The notes beneath the pieces are model-generated. The model was given only the letters and a program-made list of their open reading frames with translations. It was not told the DNA's origin and did no database searches. The translations under genes were made by a program, and so were the position numbers. 64,000 nt of DNA, taken from assembly GCA_034406715.1 (NCBI GenBank), contig CP137881.1:310001-374000 (forward strand). The letters are read 5' to 3'. This document shows, piece by piece, positions 23,004-34,334 of this stretch (position 1 is the first letter of the stretch; each line of letters begins with the position of its first letter). Source of the DNA: Rhodotorula mucilaginosa. Its lineage: Eukaryota > Basidiomycota > Microbotryomycetes > Sporidiobolales > Sporidiobolaceae.

Positions 23004-24704
23004 CTACAAAATCTTCACACAAGTCCACAATTCCATCTCGAACGGTCCTTCGGCAGTTCGTCTCGTCCACCTAATCTCGTCGTCGGCGTTACTCGCGAGG
23101 CAAAAGTCGACCACCTGCGTGCCTTGCAGGAACACGAGCAAGGCCGCGACGTGTGGGTAGCGCAATGCGCGGTCCGCCGCATCCAGCTTCGCGTATTGTG
23201 TCAAGGTGTTTCGCAGGAACCCGAGCGAAATCCGGACCTTGTGCAGCTTGAGGTGCGTCAGATTCGGGAACAGGCGGAGGAAGGATCCGAGCACAGAGAG
23301 GTGGTCCTGTGGCGGTTGGTGACACAGCGGCGCCGGATCAGTAGTCCGCGCAGTTCTGCCGAAGTTGCGAGCGAACGGCTGACCTTGTTTTGAAGTGAGA
23401 GGTCCACGTCCACGCTCAAGCAGAGACCGCGCACGGAAGGAAGCGCGTATCCCTTGAAGGTCGTCGAGAACGGCTCGCGCAAGGTGATGTCGAGCGTGTA
23501 AAGCGGACTCTTGCGCAACGTCCAGAGCAAGTGGTCGTAGAACGTGTCGAGCGAGCTCTGCTTCCCCGTTGCGGGGTCCTTGTAGTGGAGGTCCAACTCG
23601 AGTCGGCGCAGCTTGAGGGGCTTTTCGCCGCGGTCAGTCTGCCCGGAGGAGAAGCGCGCAGTGCGAGCGGCTTAGGTCAGTAAACTCCGCGTGCTCGCTC
23701 ACGATCGCGGACGCAAGCAGGGACTGACCTCGTTCTTGACGCTCTTGAGCAGCTTCTCGTACGTGTCTTTGTTGAAGTGGTGCGAAGTCAAGCTCAGGCG
23801 TTCGAGGTCGAGGAAAGGAAGAACGACGTTATCCGGGACGCTCTGGAGTTTGAGCGAGCGAATCTCGAGGGCTGCCAGGACGTCGTTGTCGATCGCTTCG
23901 CCGAAGCACGTGATGTGCTGCAGAGGCGGAGCTTTGTCCGAAAGCAAGAAGAAGGCAAAGTTGGAATCGATCGAGGCGGAACCGAGGTCGACATGGCGCA
24001 ACAACGGCAGCTCGGAGAGGAGTTTGATGAAGGCTGGTGGCACCTCATCGTCTTCGATCGCTGCAAAGTATTCGGACAGGTCGACACGCAGTGTGTGCAA
24101 GTTGTGCAGATGAGAAGTGACCAAACAGTGCATGTGGATCGAATTGATGTCAAGCTCGATCGTCATGTCTTGCACGTACTGGTGAATGCTCTGGTGGCGC
24201 AACAGCCAGGTCATGAACTGGTCGGGCATGTCTCTGACCGTCAACGTGCGGAACCAGAGCGGGCGGATGAGAGCATGGATCCGTTTGTTGATGCAGAGCG
24301 GTTCGACCGGCGGAACGTTGCAGTCTTCGTCATAGTCGTTCCACAAGAGCTCGAACACGCGCAGGATGAGCTCGTCGGGCAGGCGGAGCAGAGTCAGTGG
24401 GCGAGTCTCTTTCGGGTGCTTGGCTGTGTGATGAGCCAGCAGAGTCGGCGAGAGCAAGTGGGGGCAAAAGAGTCATCCGCTCGCCGTTCCTGAGCGCGCC
24501 TCAGAGACGGTGGGCAGACGTACCGCGAGCGCGTCTCTTGTACTCTGCGTAGTCCTTGCTCTTGTCCCGAGGCGGCGGACGGGCGGAGGGCGCGAGTTCC
24601 ATCTCGTCAATCCAGAACGTCGGGGTGACCGGGCTGAAACAGGGACTGGCCGGGCTATACCTAGGGCTGGCCGGACTGAAGACTTGAGCAGCAGCAGCAG
24701 CCAT
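23004..24704 (-). CDS. F-box/leucine-rich protein with CTD-like N-terminus, copy D
   Basis: Four exons (24704-24524, 24423-23729, 23638-23384, 23306-23004) give 477 residues with phases 1-0-0. The F-box is LTLLRLPDELILRVFELL, followed by PLCINKRIHALIRPLWFRTL and leucine-rich segments (LHTLRVDLSEYF, IRSLKLQSVPD, LERLSLTSHHF, LRRLELDLHY, LTHLKLHKVRI). The C-terminus ends IRWTRRTAEGPFEMELW. The long first exon is unusual: residues about 8-27 read SPASPRYSPASPCFSPVTP, resembling degenerate repeats of the RNA polymerase II C-terminal domain. F-box proteins act as SCF substrate receptors; this N-terminal tail could be a phosphorylation or docking segment. All splice sites are standard and the coding sequence is intact. 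Confidence 0.85.
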
Positions 24705-24962
24705 GCGCGCGCGCGGCGAGACTCGAGCGAGGGACGCGCGATGTGAAGAGCAAGAGTCGGAAATTCGCAGTCCTTTTTCCACGAAGAAAAACAAGCCTTA
24801 CGAGCAAACGAGTCTCTTTTCGCTGAAGGATATTACGAGTCTGTATATGACAAGACCGGTGTCTAGCCGCTGCCTTACTCCGCCGCCATCCCGCCGCCGC
24901 TGCGCTCGAAAGCTCCTTCGAGCCATCCTCGTCCTACTGTATCTTCGCCGCCGCGATGTCCT

Positions 24963-25844
24963 TCAGTCACCGATCTGCCGGCACACATGTGCTTGATCGG
25001 CCTCCTCCCGCGTCCAGACGAATGGTTCACGGAATCGCACCAGGACGAGTCGCAAGATCCGAGTCGTGCGCGACAACGCGTCGACGAGGGGTGGGATGCC
25101 CGGAAACCTGGCGCGAAGTTTGGCAGTGTTCCAGCTCGAGCCGCGCACCAGGTCTGCAGCCCACTCGTGTCCGAAGATATGGATCTCCAGAGACAGGCGA
25201 GTCAGCGAGGGGAAGCGCTGGATCAGTTCTCCAATTAGAGCCGTGTCGGACTGGCGAGCGCGAGATAGTCAGCCACATCCAGAGACCTGCCCGTCTACCA
25301 GCCTTGAGATTGTACAGAGGTGTGCAACGTACCGGTTCGGGGACCAAGACGGGCAACCTGAGCCGCATAGTCTCCACATTCCGTAGCGGCGTAATGTTGC
25401 GCACCGATGGGGCAAGCTTGACACGCAGATAGAGGTCTAATTCGCGGATACCGGTCGACAAGAGTTGGTCGAGAAAAGTCACAAGATCGGACAAGTGAGT
25501 CGTGGGTGAAGCCCAGGAACCGGTCGCGTCTTCATCGTGGACCTTTAAGAGCCACAGCCGAGGCCAAGATCCTGTTCGGTGTGTATAAGTTGCCTGCAGA
25601 GAAAGGGTCAGTGGCTTTTCTTGAAAACCTAGAGTCCAAGGAGACGACGAGGTACGACGTGTCCGTGAAAGGCCCGTCTCTCTGCGCGTGCTGCACGACG
25701 AGGTCGAAGATGATCATGAGGAGTTCGTCCGGCAGGCGCAACAGGGGCGAGGCTGTTTCGCGCGTGATCGGGGAAGGTCAGCTCGTAGCATGTGGGTGCG
25801 CATATCACAGTGGATGCATGCGTACTGGAGATATCGGCGGCCAT
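24963..25844 (-). pseudogene. Truncated F-box gene, array copy E (internal deletion)
   Basis: The 5' part matches copy F: a 19-nt first exon (25844-25826), the same phase-1 intron, then an F-box (SPLLRLPDELLMIIFDLV) from 25752. The middle leucine-rich region of about 200 codons is absent. The F-box exon runs straight into sequence resembling the second half of copy F's next intron, before exon 3 (25593-25333, 261 nt) and exon 4 (25250-24963, 288 nt). Those two exons are open and align well with F (for example ELIQRFPSLTRLSLEI and EPFVWTREEADQ). The best remaining GT donor, in TCTAGGTTTTC, throws exon 3 out of frame to an early stop; in-frame donors (GTCGTC) are weak. This looks like a deletion-derived pseudogene, or at best a short two-part F-box protein. 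Confidence 0.7.
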
Positions 25845-26239
25845 GGTTGTCGCGGAGACGAGACTGCGAGTTGGGCGAAATTTCGGCGGATGAAGCCAAG
25901 GGTCTTGTCCTCGGCGCAGACAGCGGATACCTCCTTTGAATGTCGGGAACGCAGATTTCAGCCGCGCACGAGTCACTTCTATGCTCTGGGAACGGCGAGA
26001 GAGCCTGCGAGAGTAATCGGCAGCCGTCTCGTTTTCATCACGAGCTTCCGCAGCTTCCGCGTGAAAAGCGCGAAAGTTCGCTTCCGCCATCGACATTCTG
26101 TCTCTCCTTGTGAGAGTATAGGATGTATTCCGGAGTCGTTCTACAACAAATCTGCCGCTCCACGGATCCGCCGCCTCGTCGTGGTGATTGGAAACGTTTC
26201 CAGAGGCGTCCTCGCTCTCACCTCATCGTCGCGGTTCCT
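25845..26239. other. Intergenic region between F-box copies E and F
   Basis: About 395 bp, with the 5' flank of copy E and 3' flank of copy F. No gene was recognised. Confidence 0.4.
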
Positions 26240-27747
26240 TCAGTCGCAGATCTGCCGGCTCTCGAGTTCCCGACTGGCGTTGTCCCGCGTCCAGACGAAG
26301 GAGCCCTGCGATCGCTCGAAGACGAATTGCGTGATCTCGGTCGTGTCCGACAAGTCCTTGACGAGGGTCGGGATGCCCGGGAATGTGCGGCAGAACCTGG
26401 TCGTTGTCCAGATTGGCTGCGGATCATCGTCGTCGTTCTTTTCGTGAACGGTAGTGCGCAGCCGGAGCGACAGGCGAGTCAACGATGAGAAGCGCCGGAT
26501 CAGTTCCGCGATCAGAACCATGCCGGACTGCCAGTGGTGAACAGCGGAAACTGAGTCAGTTCCCTCTGACCCTCCCGAGGCCTTGTGGGATACAGACCTG
26601 ACGTACCGTCTCGAGGACCGGGACGGGCAAGTGTAATCGCAGCGTCTTGACATTGCGCAGTGGGGGAATGGTGCGGGTCGACATGTCGAGCTTGACACAC
26701 ACAGTGAGGTCCAGCTTTGGAATGTTGGTCGACGAGAGTTGTTCAAGAAACGTCACCAGGTCAAGCACTGAAGTGCTGGCAAACTGGTAATACTTTGCGT
26801 AGCCATCATTAACCTTGAGGAGGCTCAGGCGGGGGGAAGCGCCCGTTTCGTGCGCATAGGTTGCCTGCACAAAGAGAATCAGTGGCAGTCCATGAAAACT
26901 ATTCATTTGGAAGGCGTAAGGATGGGAAGCGACTCACATACTGGTCAAAGAACGGCTGCATGGTGGTCAGAGTGACGGAACCCGAGCCGGTGAAACTGAG
27001 CGTTTCGAGTTCCGAGAGTGGAAATATCGGCCGAGAAACTGCACCGCATAGCGTAAGGTGCTGCAACTTGATGTTCCCGAGGCGCGGGAGCTCGAACATG
27101 CTCCCAGGCACCTCAAGTCGGCGGATCTGTGCGGTCGCGAGGCAAAGTCCCAGGTCGAGGCCCGAAATCTGGACGTCGGATTCGAAATCCACGTCGATGG
27201 CAAAGTCGACGAGGTAGGGCAGTTTTCTGAACAAAGCCGCGAGGGACTCGTCGACCTGTGCGAGGCTATGGGACTCGTCGTCCGGATCGTACGTGCCTTC
27301 AGTTCGGCTGTCGAAAATGGTGATGACGAGTCTCCTCAACGCGACGAGCTGGGACACGGTCCACAGGCAGGTGTGGACCCTTTCAAGGGGGAACCAGATG
27401 TCGAGCTCGTGTATGAGGGGAGTGATCGATGGGCGGGATAGAAGGAGCGAGTAGGGGCGGTCACCCCCAGCCACCCAGGGAAGAGCGATCATGCGGTACC
27501 ACCGCGGCGTCAAGACCCGATTCAGCCGCTTCGAGATAAGGAGGTACCCCGGAGGTGCATCGCCCGTCGCCATGGGGCTTGAAGCTTTTCGTGCTCGTCC
27601 TGCGCGATGTGCTCGAAGACGGCCAAGAGGAGTTCGTCCGGCAGGCGCAACAAGGGCGAGGCTGTTTCGCGCAAGGGTCAGCTCGTGTAGCGCACGCGAA
27701 TACTAGGGGCTTGCGGATGTATACATACTCGTGGCGCCGGCGTCCAT
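26240..27747 (-). pseudogene. F-box/leucine-rich gene copy F with an apparent 1-nt frameshift
   Basis: Four exons follow the family plan: 27747-27729 (19 nt), 27661-26938, 26864-26607 and 26527-26240. The F-box (SPLLRLPDELLLAVFEHI) is in one frame. The rest of exon 2, starting at APPGYLLISKRLNRVL and carrying the leucine-rich repeats, is in another. The break lies near 27570 at a short run of four cytosines, and exon lengths sum to one base short of a multiple of three. Downstream coding is fully open to FVWTRDNASRELESRQICD. Either a real one-base loss has disabled the F-box part, or the base call is wrong. An alternative product could start at the ATG around 27573 without an F-box. It is the closest relative of copy E. 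Confidence 0.65.
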
Positions 27748-28099
27748 GGTAATGCAGGTCGAGTGACCGTGTGAGAACAAGGGGTTCGGGTGCGGGGGAG
27801 AAAGGCGAGTCCGGTCTTGGGTGCAAGGCGACAGGGGCGAGATCGGGTTGCAAGAGTGGTGAGAGGGAATTGTAGGTTCCGAATCACTCGCTGAGGCGGT
27901 CAATAGCTCTAGGTGCTGACGAGGAGGCTAGGCGGGCAGGCTCTCCTGCAACCCGCACGAGTCGATCCTCCCGTTTCATCACGACGACCGTTTCCGCGCC
28001 GACACGTGGCAAATTTGGCGCACGTGACAGCGAAATCTCCGCGCCGCCGCCGCTTGGCCGCTGCTGAATCGACCGCGACTCTCGACTCGGCCACTCACC
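27748..28099. other. Divergent promoter region, F-box copy F and OST5-like gene
   Basis: About 350 bp. It holds two CACGTG hexamers (28003-28008 and 28021-28026) flanking TTTGGCGC (28014-28021, an E2F-like sequence), 70-100 bp before the OST5-like start. CACGTG is expected often by chance in this base composition, so function is only suggested. Confidence 0.4.
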
Positions 28100-28516
28100 A
28101 TGTCTGCGTCGCATGCTGCCCTTGCTGTAAGCTACCTGCCATCTCTATTCGGGGCGGCGCGAGTGCTGACCCCCTTCCTTTCCCAGGCTGAGCACGCCTC
28201 CTCGCCTCAGTTCTCCCCGCTGGTCCCTCGAGCCGCTCTCACACCGCTCGCAATCATACTCTTGATCGCCGCCTTTATCCTCTCTTTTGCCTTCTCGACG
28301 TGAGTCCCCTTCCTTCTGTGAGCAAGCGAGCGCGCTTAACGAGATGAAACGAGACGAGACAGGCTGCGACCATCGACGACGGCGACGACGAGGAAAGGGC
28401 AGCAGCACGGCGGCTCGTCCACTCTGGCGCGGGAAGTGGCGCTCGGTGGGGCTGCTAGCATTGCCGGAGGCGTCGGACTCGTCCTCGCGTTCTGCGCGAT
28501 CGGGGCCAACGTTTAG
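28100..28516 (+). CDS. OST5: Small oligosaccharyltransferase subunit, Ost5/TMEM258-like
   Basis: Two exons (28100-28299, 28363-28516) encode 117 residues. The layout matches Ost5/TMEM258: two hydrophobic helices (LTPLAIILLIAAFILSFAF and an Ala/Gly-rich one ending LVLAFCAIGANV) joined by a short polar loop. Before the second helix, STLAREVALGGAAS corresponds to the family's conserved segment. Ost5 is a peripheral subunit of the ER oligosaccharyltransferase that transfers N-glycans to nascent proteins, and it stabilises the Ost1 subcomplex. The loop here (about 18 residues, Thr/Gln/Gly-rich) and N-terminal region are longer than in yeast. Identification rests on size, topology and the loop motif, so it is probable rather than certain. 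It is divergent from F-box copy F. Confidence 0.7.
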
Positions 28517-28887
28517 CCCCATTGGTTCCTCCTTTTCTCGACATGGGTGCGTTTTGCCACTTCGTCGTTGACTGCGCGCTCCTCGCTGATCTACGGACGC
28601 TACCCCACAGCTTGTACTTCCGACTATACCCTACCTGTAACTCTACACCCTTCCTGTTGCAATCGATGAACATCCCGCCTTTTGATTTTTGCCCCACTTG
28701 ACATACTGCTTTCCACGGAGGACTTACCTTGAATCGCTGGAGCCGCACAAGTACTGTCCATACCGTGAAGATTGAGATGTGAAAAGAGCGACCTTGTCGA
28801 AAGGCTATTGCCGCATCATAACGACGATCGGTTTCGTCCGCGTGCGTTGGCTCGAACACCTCTCACTCGGACTCCAAGCAGCGAGCG
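28517..28887. other. Intergenic region, OST5-like to RanBPM-like gene
   Basis: About 370 bp of 3' flank and promoter. An antisense open frame across here overlaps the OST5 exon and has no supporting features. Confidence 0.4.
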
Positions 28888-31788
28888 ATGGACACGAATC
28901 CGAGTACGCTGCACGACTATTTCCCACGCGCGAGCGGGTCCAACCTGCTGCCCGTCTCGCCCCGCCGCCCTCATCCTCCTGCCTCGCTGCATCCTCCACA
29001 CGCCGCCGCTGCCTCGTCGACGCTCGCACCGCGCACAGAGCCGTACTCGACTCCGTTCCCCGTCCCGAGTTATCTGCAGCATGCGAGCCTGTACAAGGAC
29101 CGGTTCGCAACGGGGATCGCTCTCCCTTCGTCGTCGTCGTCGCAGCCGGCTCGGGTGGGGGAACAACCTCATCGCGACTCGTCGAAAGGGAAACGACCCT
29201 CGTATGCCGCTGCTGCTACACAGCCTGGAGACAACAGCGAGAAGGACCCAATCCTGCTCCCGACCGCGTGGAACCCCGACGACCGGTGCGCGTTACTCGA
29301 CTTGACCTCGGACGCCCTCGGCGTCTCGTTCGCAGGCTCGGCCAAGAACGGAGACCGCGACGCAGCCGCCGTCAGAGCCAACAGGCCCGTACCGAGTCAG
29401 GCGGCCGTCTACTACTTCGAGGTCAAGATCCTCGACAAGGGCGTGTCGGGCTACATCGGTGCGTGCCTATCCGGCTTGCAAGCGTCTGCGTGTTCAGGGT
29501 GCCTCTCCCACTCGACTGAACGCTGACTCGATTCCGTGGTCCGCACGCACAGGTATCGGATTGTGTCACAAGACGGTCTCGCTGTCGAGACTGCCCGGGT
29601 GCGGTGAGTGATCTTTCGTCATGAACGCGGGGTTCACAGTCGCGACTTCTGCTGCATCAGGGAGTCATGCGCTGACCCGCTGCGCACGTACGTTCAATTT
29701 CTCACAGAGGACAAATCGTGAGCTTTCTCGTCACTGTTCGACTGCCTCCAATTCGCGCGCCCCGAAAGAAACTGACTGCGAAGTCTCGCCCTTGCGCTTG
29801 CCACTTTTCTCCCCGCATGCAGCTACGGCTACCACGCCGACGACGGCCGCGCCTTTTGCTGCCAAGGCACCGGCGAACCGTTCGGCCCGACCTTCACCAC
29901 GGGCGACATTGTCGGCTGCGGGATCGACTGGACCGATGCCGGGCCTCCGCGTGGACCGCGCGAACGGACTGGGAATAAGGCAAGGGACCGCGCGGAGAGG
30001 AACAACGCCGCTGCGGGCGGGGCTGACAAGGACAAGGACAAGCTCGCGGGAGGGAGGGTCTTCTTCACCAAGAACGGGCAATTCATCGGTGCGTCCCATG
30101 CTCGAAGACTTTTTTTCGGCTCTCGGATCCTTTTGGACTCGAGTCAGAGGAGGTGATGATGCTGATGCATCCCTTCGGGATCGACGGGGACACAGGCTAC
30201 GCATTCTGTAACCTCCAGGGACCGCTGTACCCGACCGTTGGACTTCGGACGCCGAACGAAGCGGTGCGGGCCAACTTTGGCGCCGAGCCGTTCGCGTTCG
30301 ACATCGAGTCGCTCGTGCTGGTGCGTGCAGTGCTGTCATTGGGGTTCTCAGCGCTTGTCCGAACTTTCGGCATGATCAGACAGGAGCTGATAACGAATAC
30401 ACATCTGTCCACGCACAGGAACGGAAACGCACCGTCCTCGCTCAGCTCTCGCAACTGCCTGCACCCTCCTCGTCCTCTTCTCCATCCCATTTCCTCCCCT
30501 CTCCCATCGCCGACGCGGTCCCGCCCGTCCCGGCTCTTTTGCCCCCTTCGGACCGCGAGCGCCTGCACGAGACGATCCAGGCTTTGGTAGCGAGTTATCT
30601 GACCCACCACGGGTACGTCGACACGGCGGAGAGTTTCTTGAGCCAACTGAGGGAGGAGCGAATCGAGCGTGCGACGGGGTTGAATGGGGTCTCGACTACC
30701 GCGGCGACGGCGACGACGACGAGCGCGAGTTCTTCTTCCTCTTCTGCGCTCGCGTCGGAACCGACGACGACGAACAGCAGCGCCCTCCGCGCCGAGATCC
30801 GCGCGGCGGCTCTCTCGGGCACGGCGAGCGGAGCGCAACGAGCCCTCGACCTCGTCGAGCAACACTTTCCTTCTCTCCTCGACCCGTCTCCCTCCCCTCC
30901 CGCTACCTCCTCGAAGGGAGAACGAGCACTCACGGCGGCAGAAGAGGGCAAGAGTATCGGCTTCAGGTTGAGGTGTCGCGTCTTTGTCGAGGCGGTGTTG
31001 GAATGGTCGAGGGCGAATCGGGATCCGGCGGGAATGGCAGAACTCGCGATGGAGGAGGAGAAGGCCGCTGCTATTGCGCCTCCTCCTCCTCCTTCGACTA
31101 CAGCCGGAACAGCCGGTAGCAGCGACATCGTCGACGAGGATGCCGACATGCTCTCGGCGAGCATGGTTCTCGATGGCGCACCTGCCGTCGCAACCTCCTC
31201 CTCCTCGCTCCCGCCATCATCGAGTGCCGCCCCGCCACTCACGCTCGACTCGATCCTCTCGCTCGGTCAATCCCTCCACGCGACCTACTCGTCCGACCCG
31301 GATCCGCGAATGCGGGAAGAACTTCAAGCCGTTCTGGGGTTGATGGCGTACCGGGATCCGGAGGGGGAAGCGACCGGACGGACCAGAGAGTTGCTGAGCA
31401 AGGGCGAGAGGGAGAACGTCGCCGACGAATTGAACAAGGCGATTCTGCGTGAGTCGAGCGAGGCTTTCAGTCCTTCATTTCATTCCCCCCTTTCCCGCAC
31501 CTTTTCCGGACAATCTGTCTCCTTTCGTCGAGGAGGACCGTCGAGCTCTCTGCGCCTAGATAAAAACAAGTGCTGACCATCTGCTTTGGAACCGCTCCCC
31601 TCACAGGCGCCGCCGGACTTCCACCCGTTCCTGCACTCGAAGCCCTCTTCCGTCAAGCAGCAGCCTCGATCCGCCTCGCTGGCGACCTCGGCAGCGGCAG
31701 CGCGGCCATGATCGACGTCAAGTCCATGTTTTCCGCCAGTCCCAAGGCTGTCGCTGCAGCCTCCGTTCGGCAGGCGTCCTCTCTTTGA
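28888..31788 (+). CDS. GID1: RanBPM/Gid1 (Vid30)-like SPRY-LisH-CTLH-CRA protein
   Basis: Seven exons (28888-29458, 29553-29603, 29708-29717, 29823-30088, 30196-30320, 30419-31448, 31607-31788) give 744 residues. A SPRY domain shows [48 protein letters not shown] and [14 protein letters not shown]. Next come LisH ([19 protein letters not shown]), CTLH and the C-terminal CRA region, ending [20 protein letters not shown]. This order defines RanBP9/10 and yeast Vid30/Gid1, the scaffold subunit of the GID/CTLH E3 ubiquitin ligase that degrades gluconeogenic enzymes in yeast. SPRY, LisH and CTLH are separated by Ser/Ala/Thr-rich insertions. Exon 3 is only 10 nt and completes the SPRY motif between LPGCED and SYGYH. 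A polar N-terminal tail precedes SPRY. Confidence 0.9.
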
Positions 31789-31933
31789 ATCGCTATGAAT
31801 TTGACAGGATATGCCCTCTTTACCCAACTCTCCATCGAGGCGTGGCGCCACTGGTAGGATGGGTCAATCGTTTCCTATTTGCAAGCGAACCCGTCGAGTC
31901 CCGACACTGCGATGTCAACATTTGCTGCTCTGC

Positions 31934-33645
31934 TTAGGCGCTCGGGCCTCGTCTCCAAGCATTCCTGAATCGCCTTCTTGCATCCCCGACTTCTTCATCG
32001 CTGAGAGCTCCACCATCACTCCCGTATCCGCTCACGTGGTGGCCCCGTTGACGATTTTGAAAGTCGTCGCGACGGTGACGGACAGCGAGCGCTATGTCGT
32101 TGATGCCGGCGTCAGGTGATTCAGCTCGTATCGCTTGCTCAAACTGTCCAAGTATGAAGCACGTTCGTGAGTGTCACTATCTGCAGACCCTAGGCCGGGC
32201 CAGGACTCACCTTGTCTTTGAGAAATAGCAGTACTTCACCGGCGAGATGTGCAATCGAAAGTAGCCAGCGGTCTTGATCTCCGGGCGGGGCATCCTCGAT
32301 CTTGCAGGTTGTTCGGATAAAGTGCACCAGATCTTGGGCGACTCTGCTTGGTGGTGTGTGCCTCAGGAAGTCATAGACGTCAAGAAAGAGTCTGCTGCTG
32401 ACATCAAATACCGCCTCAGCGGATTCAGAGAGGTCGGCGCCCAACTCTAAGCGTCGTTCACGTTGACTTCGGGCTCGTGCCTCCGCGCGGTCGCCGGGGG
32501 ATATCGGAGTGTTGCGGTCCTCCTCAATGGCATTCTGGGCAGCGATATGCATATCATAAAGGAGGACCAGCTCCAGCATGGTGTGGGCCCAAGCTTCATG
32601 CGCGTGCTGCCACCGATGCCTGCTGTTTCGACTCGCTGAATGGCTGTCAACTGACCGAAGAATCTGCTCTGCGTCAACCAGCCTAGACAAAGCGTGCGTT
32701 AGAAGTACTTCGGGTGCATATGTCTTAACCTCAATTGTCCCTGCCTGGAACGAGCCCAGAGATGGTACTTGCACCTCTGCCGGTATTACGGACGGAGAGT
32801 GACCTTCAAATGGTGGGAGCACGGTCTCCTCATGAGTCCAGATTGGAGTTGTTGGAGCACTTTCATAATCTGTGTCAGCACATCCCCTGATTCAGCTGAG
32901 AAGAACAGAGATTGGGGCTCACACCCATTGAGAGGCAGCCGGCGACTCGGCACATCTCGGCATGAGGATACACTTACCCTCCGCGATAGCGCGGCGGTAC
33001 ACGACCTCCTGATGATCCTCGTCGTATTGTATTCTTGCTGGGTCATCCGGCGGGAACGTCTCGACTCGAGTCTCGATGCGCCGGTTGACCATGGCATGGA
33101 GGCTTTGCCAGGTAAGAGAACACTCGAGGTCCTGCCGGGGAACGACCTTCTTTGTCTCTTGCTGAACGTCAATCACATCGGGCGGCACGTAAACCTGAAG
33201 TGGCTTTCAACAGAGTCGTCTGTCAATGCCAACTGAGCCAAAGGGGCGTTCTGCCCGCAACCCGGCCGCAAAAAAGTGGTTGACTCACTGAAATACGACC
33301 AGGCAACCCAATCTTTGTCAAGGCTTCACTGGCACTGGAGGAGAGATGACCAGCTCTGTTGCAATAGCGACGAAGCAAGTTGATGCCGACGAAGCCAGTG
33401 AACTTGATCTGATTCGGTATGATTGTGCGGCGGACATCGAGCGGAAGGTTCTCCCTACGCCACGTATATGTCTGCTCAATGAATGCAGCGAGCGTGACTT
33501 GACTTGCTGGGCCCTCGACTGTGCCAAATTCCGGACAGTCCTCGATCTTGAGGTTGGGGTCCGTGCGTGGAGCTGGCGTCGGCCAGTGAGAGCTGCGATG
33601 CACACTGGCGGCTGTTTCAGCCCGAGCCGATACTCTACGAGGCAT
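31934..33645 (-). CDS. Unrecognised protein family, copy 1 (paralog at 44493-46141)
   Basis: Four exons (33645-33289, 33203-32923, 32859-32211, 32143-31934) give 498 residues. I recognise no known domain. Visible features are a conserved N-terminal block (DCPEFGTVEGPASQVTLAAF), a second block (LPGRIS-PLQVYVPPDV across intron 1), VETFPPDDPARIQYDEDHQE, ILMPRCAES, and APTTPIWTHEETVLPPFEG. An alpha-helical middle (MLELVLLYDMHIAAQ, RLFLDVYDFLRHTPPSRVAQ) follows, then an Arg-rich tail with GYGSDGGALSDEE. There is no signal peptide or membrane helix. Two acceptors are the unusual GAAAG. Intron positions and phases (0, 2, 0) are shared with the inverted paralog 11 kb away, which supports both models. 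Codon choice is less biased than in CAND1 next door. Function is unknown; it is probably cytosolic or nuclear. Confidence 0.75.
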
Positions 33646-34334
33646 CCCGCAGAGCGCAGCCGAAGATATAAGCCACGAGGGTGTGGAAGGCGAAAAAGCG
33701 CCGTGTGAACATGATGTGAACTTAACCGACTCACAGTCCGCACCGCTCCTCCGCGGACAAGCCGCAGCTCGAGCTCGAGAAATTTCTTCCCCACGCACAC
33801 GCAAATATGCGCCTTGCAACAACGTTAAGCGCGGCTGTATACTTTGCCCTGCGACGGGCCTCTTTCTCACGCGGTGCAGGAGGAATGAATTGAGAAGGCC
33901 GTTGCAACGTTGCAGCGCTACATTCGCTTCCAATGGGGAGCTCGGGTCTCTCGCGCCTCTGGACCTTCGTTACTTCCTATGCTCAGTTTTGGAAGAGTTG
34001 ACGGCTGAGGCTGAACCGCAACTTTGTCACTCTACAGGTCGAGTTGTCGACACGGCGATCCTTTTGCCTTCCGGAAACCTGGTAAGACGCTTGTTGCCCT
34101 TGTAGATAGCTGGGCATTCTCTCTGATCTCTCAGTCAAGTCTCATCGCAACATGGCTTGGTCAACTTTGCATTCAGGAAGGACGGAGAACGATGCGAAGG
34201 AGGAGAGGGTATCAACAAGCGGAGGAGAGGGCAAGCGCATCCCTCCATGAGCGGAGGGATGATGGAAAAGCAGGAACGAGCGGAGGGACGATGGAAAAGC
34301 AGGAACGATCATGCGCGAGTGTGAAGGAAGGGAC
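33646..34334. other. Intergenic region between CAND1 and unknown family copy 1
   Basis: About 690 bp with no convincing gene. An open frame at 33683-34105 overlaps the likely 5' UTR of copy 1 and shows no motif. A 29-bp tandem duplication lies at 34249-34306. Confidence 0.45.
34249..34306. repeat. 29-bp tandem duplication (two copies)
   Basis: Two adjacent copies (34249-34277 and 34278-34306) differ at one base (GGGATGATGG versus GGGACGATGG). The unit is purine-rich and ends AAAAGCAGGAAC. It lies just downstream of the CAND1 stop and may be transcribed in its 3' UTR. Confidence 0.85.

Noticed and set aside
24630-24704. Fragment of the RNA polymerase II largest subunit
   Set aside because: Only about three degenerate heptad-like units and directly spliced to an F-box; no other Rpb1 sequence.
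28455-28859. Minus-strand 134-codon frame
   Set aside because: Overlaps the OST5 exon antisense, lacks bias and motifs.
33683-34105. Plus-strand 140-codon frame upstream of unknown family copy 1
   Set aside because: Lies in the likely 5' UTR/promoter, no motif or splice support.
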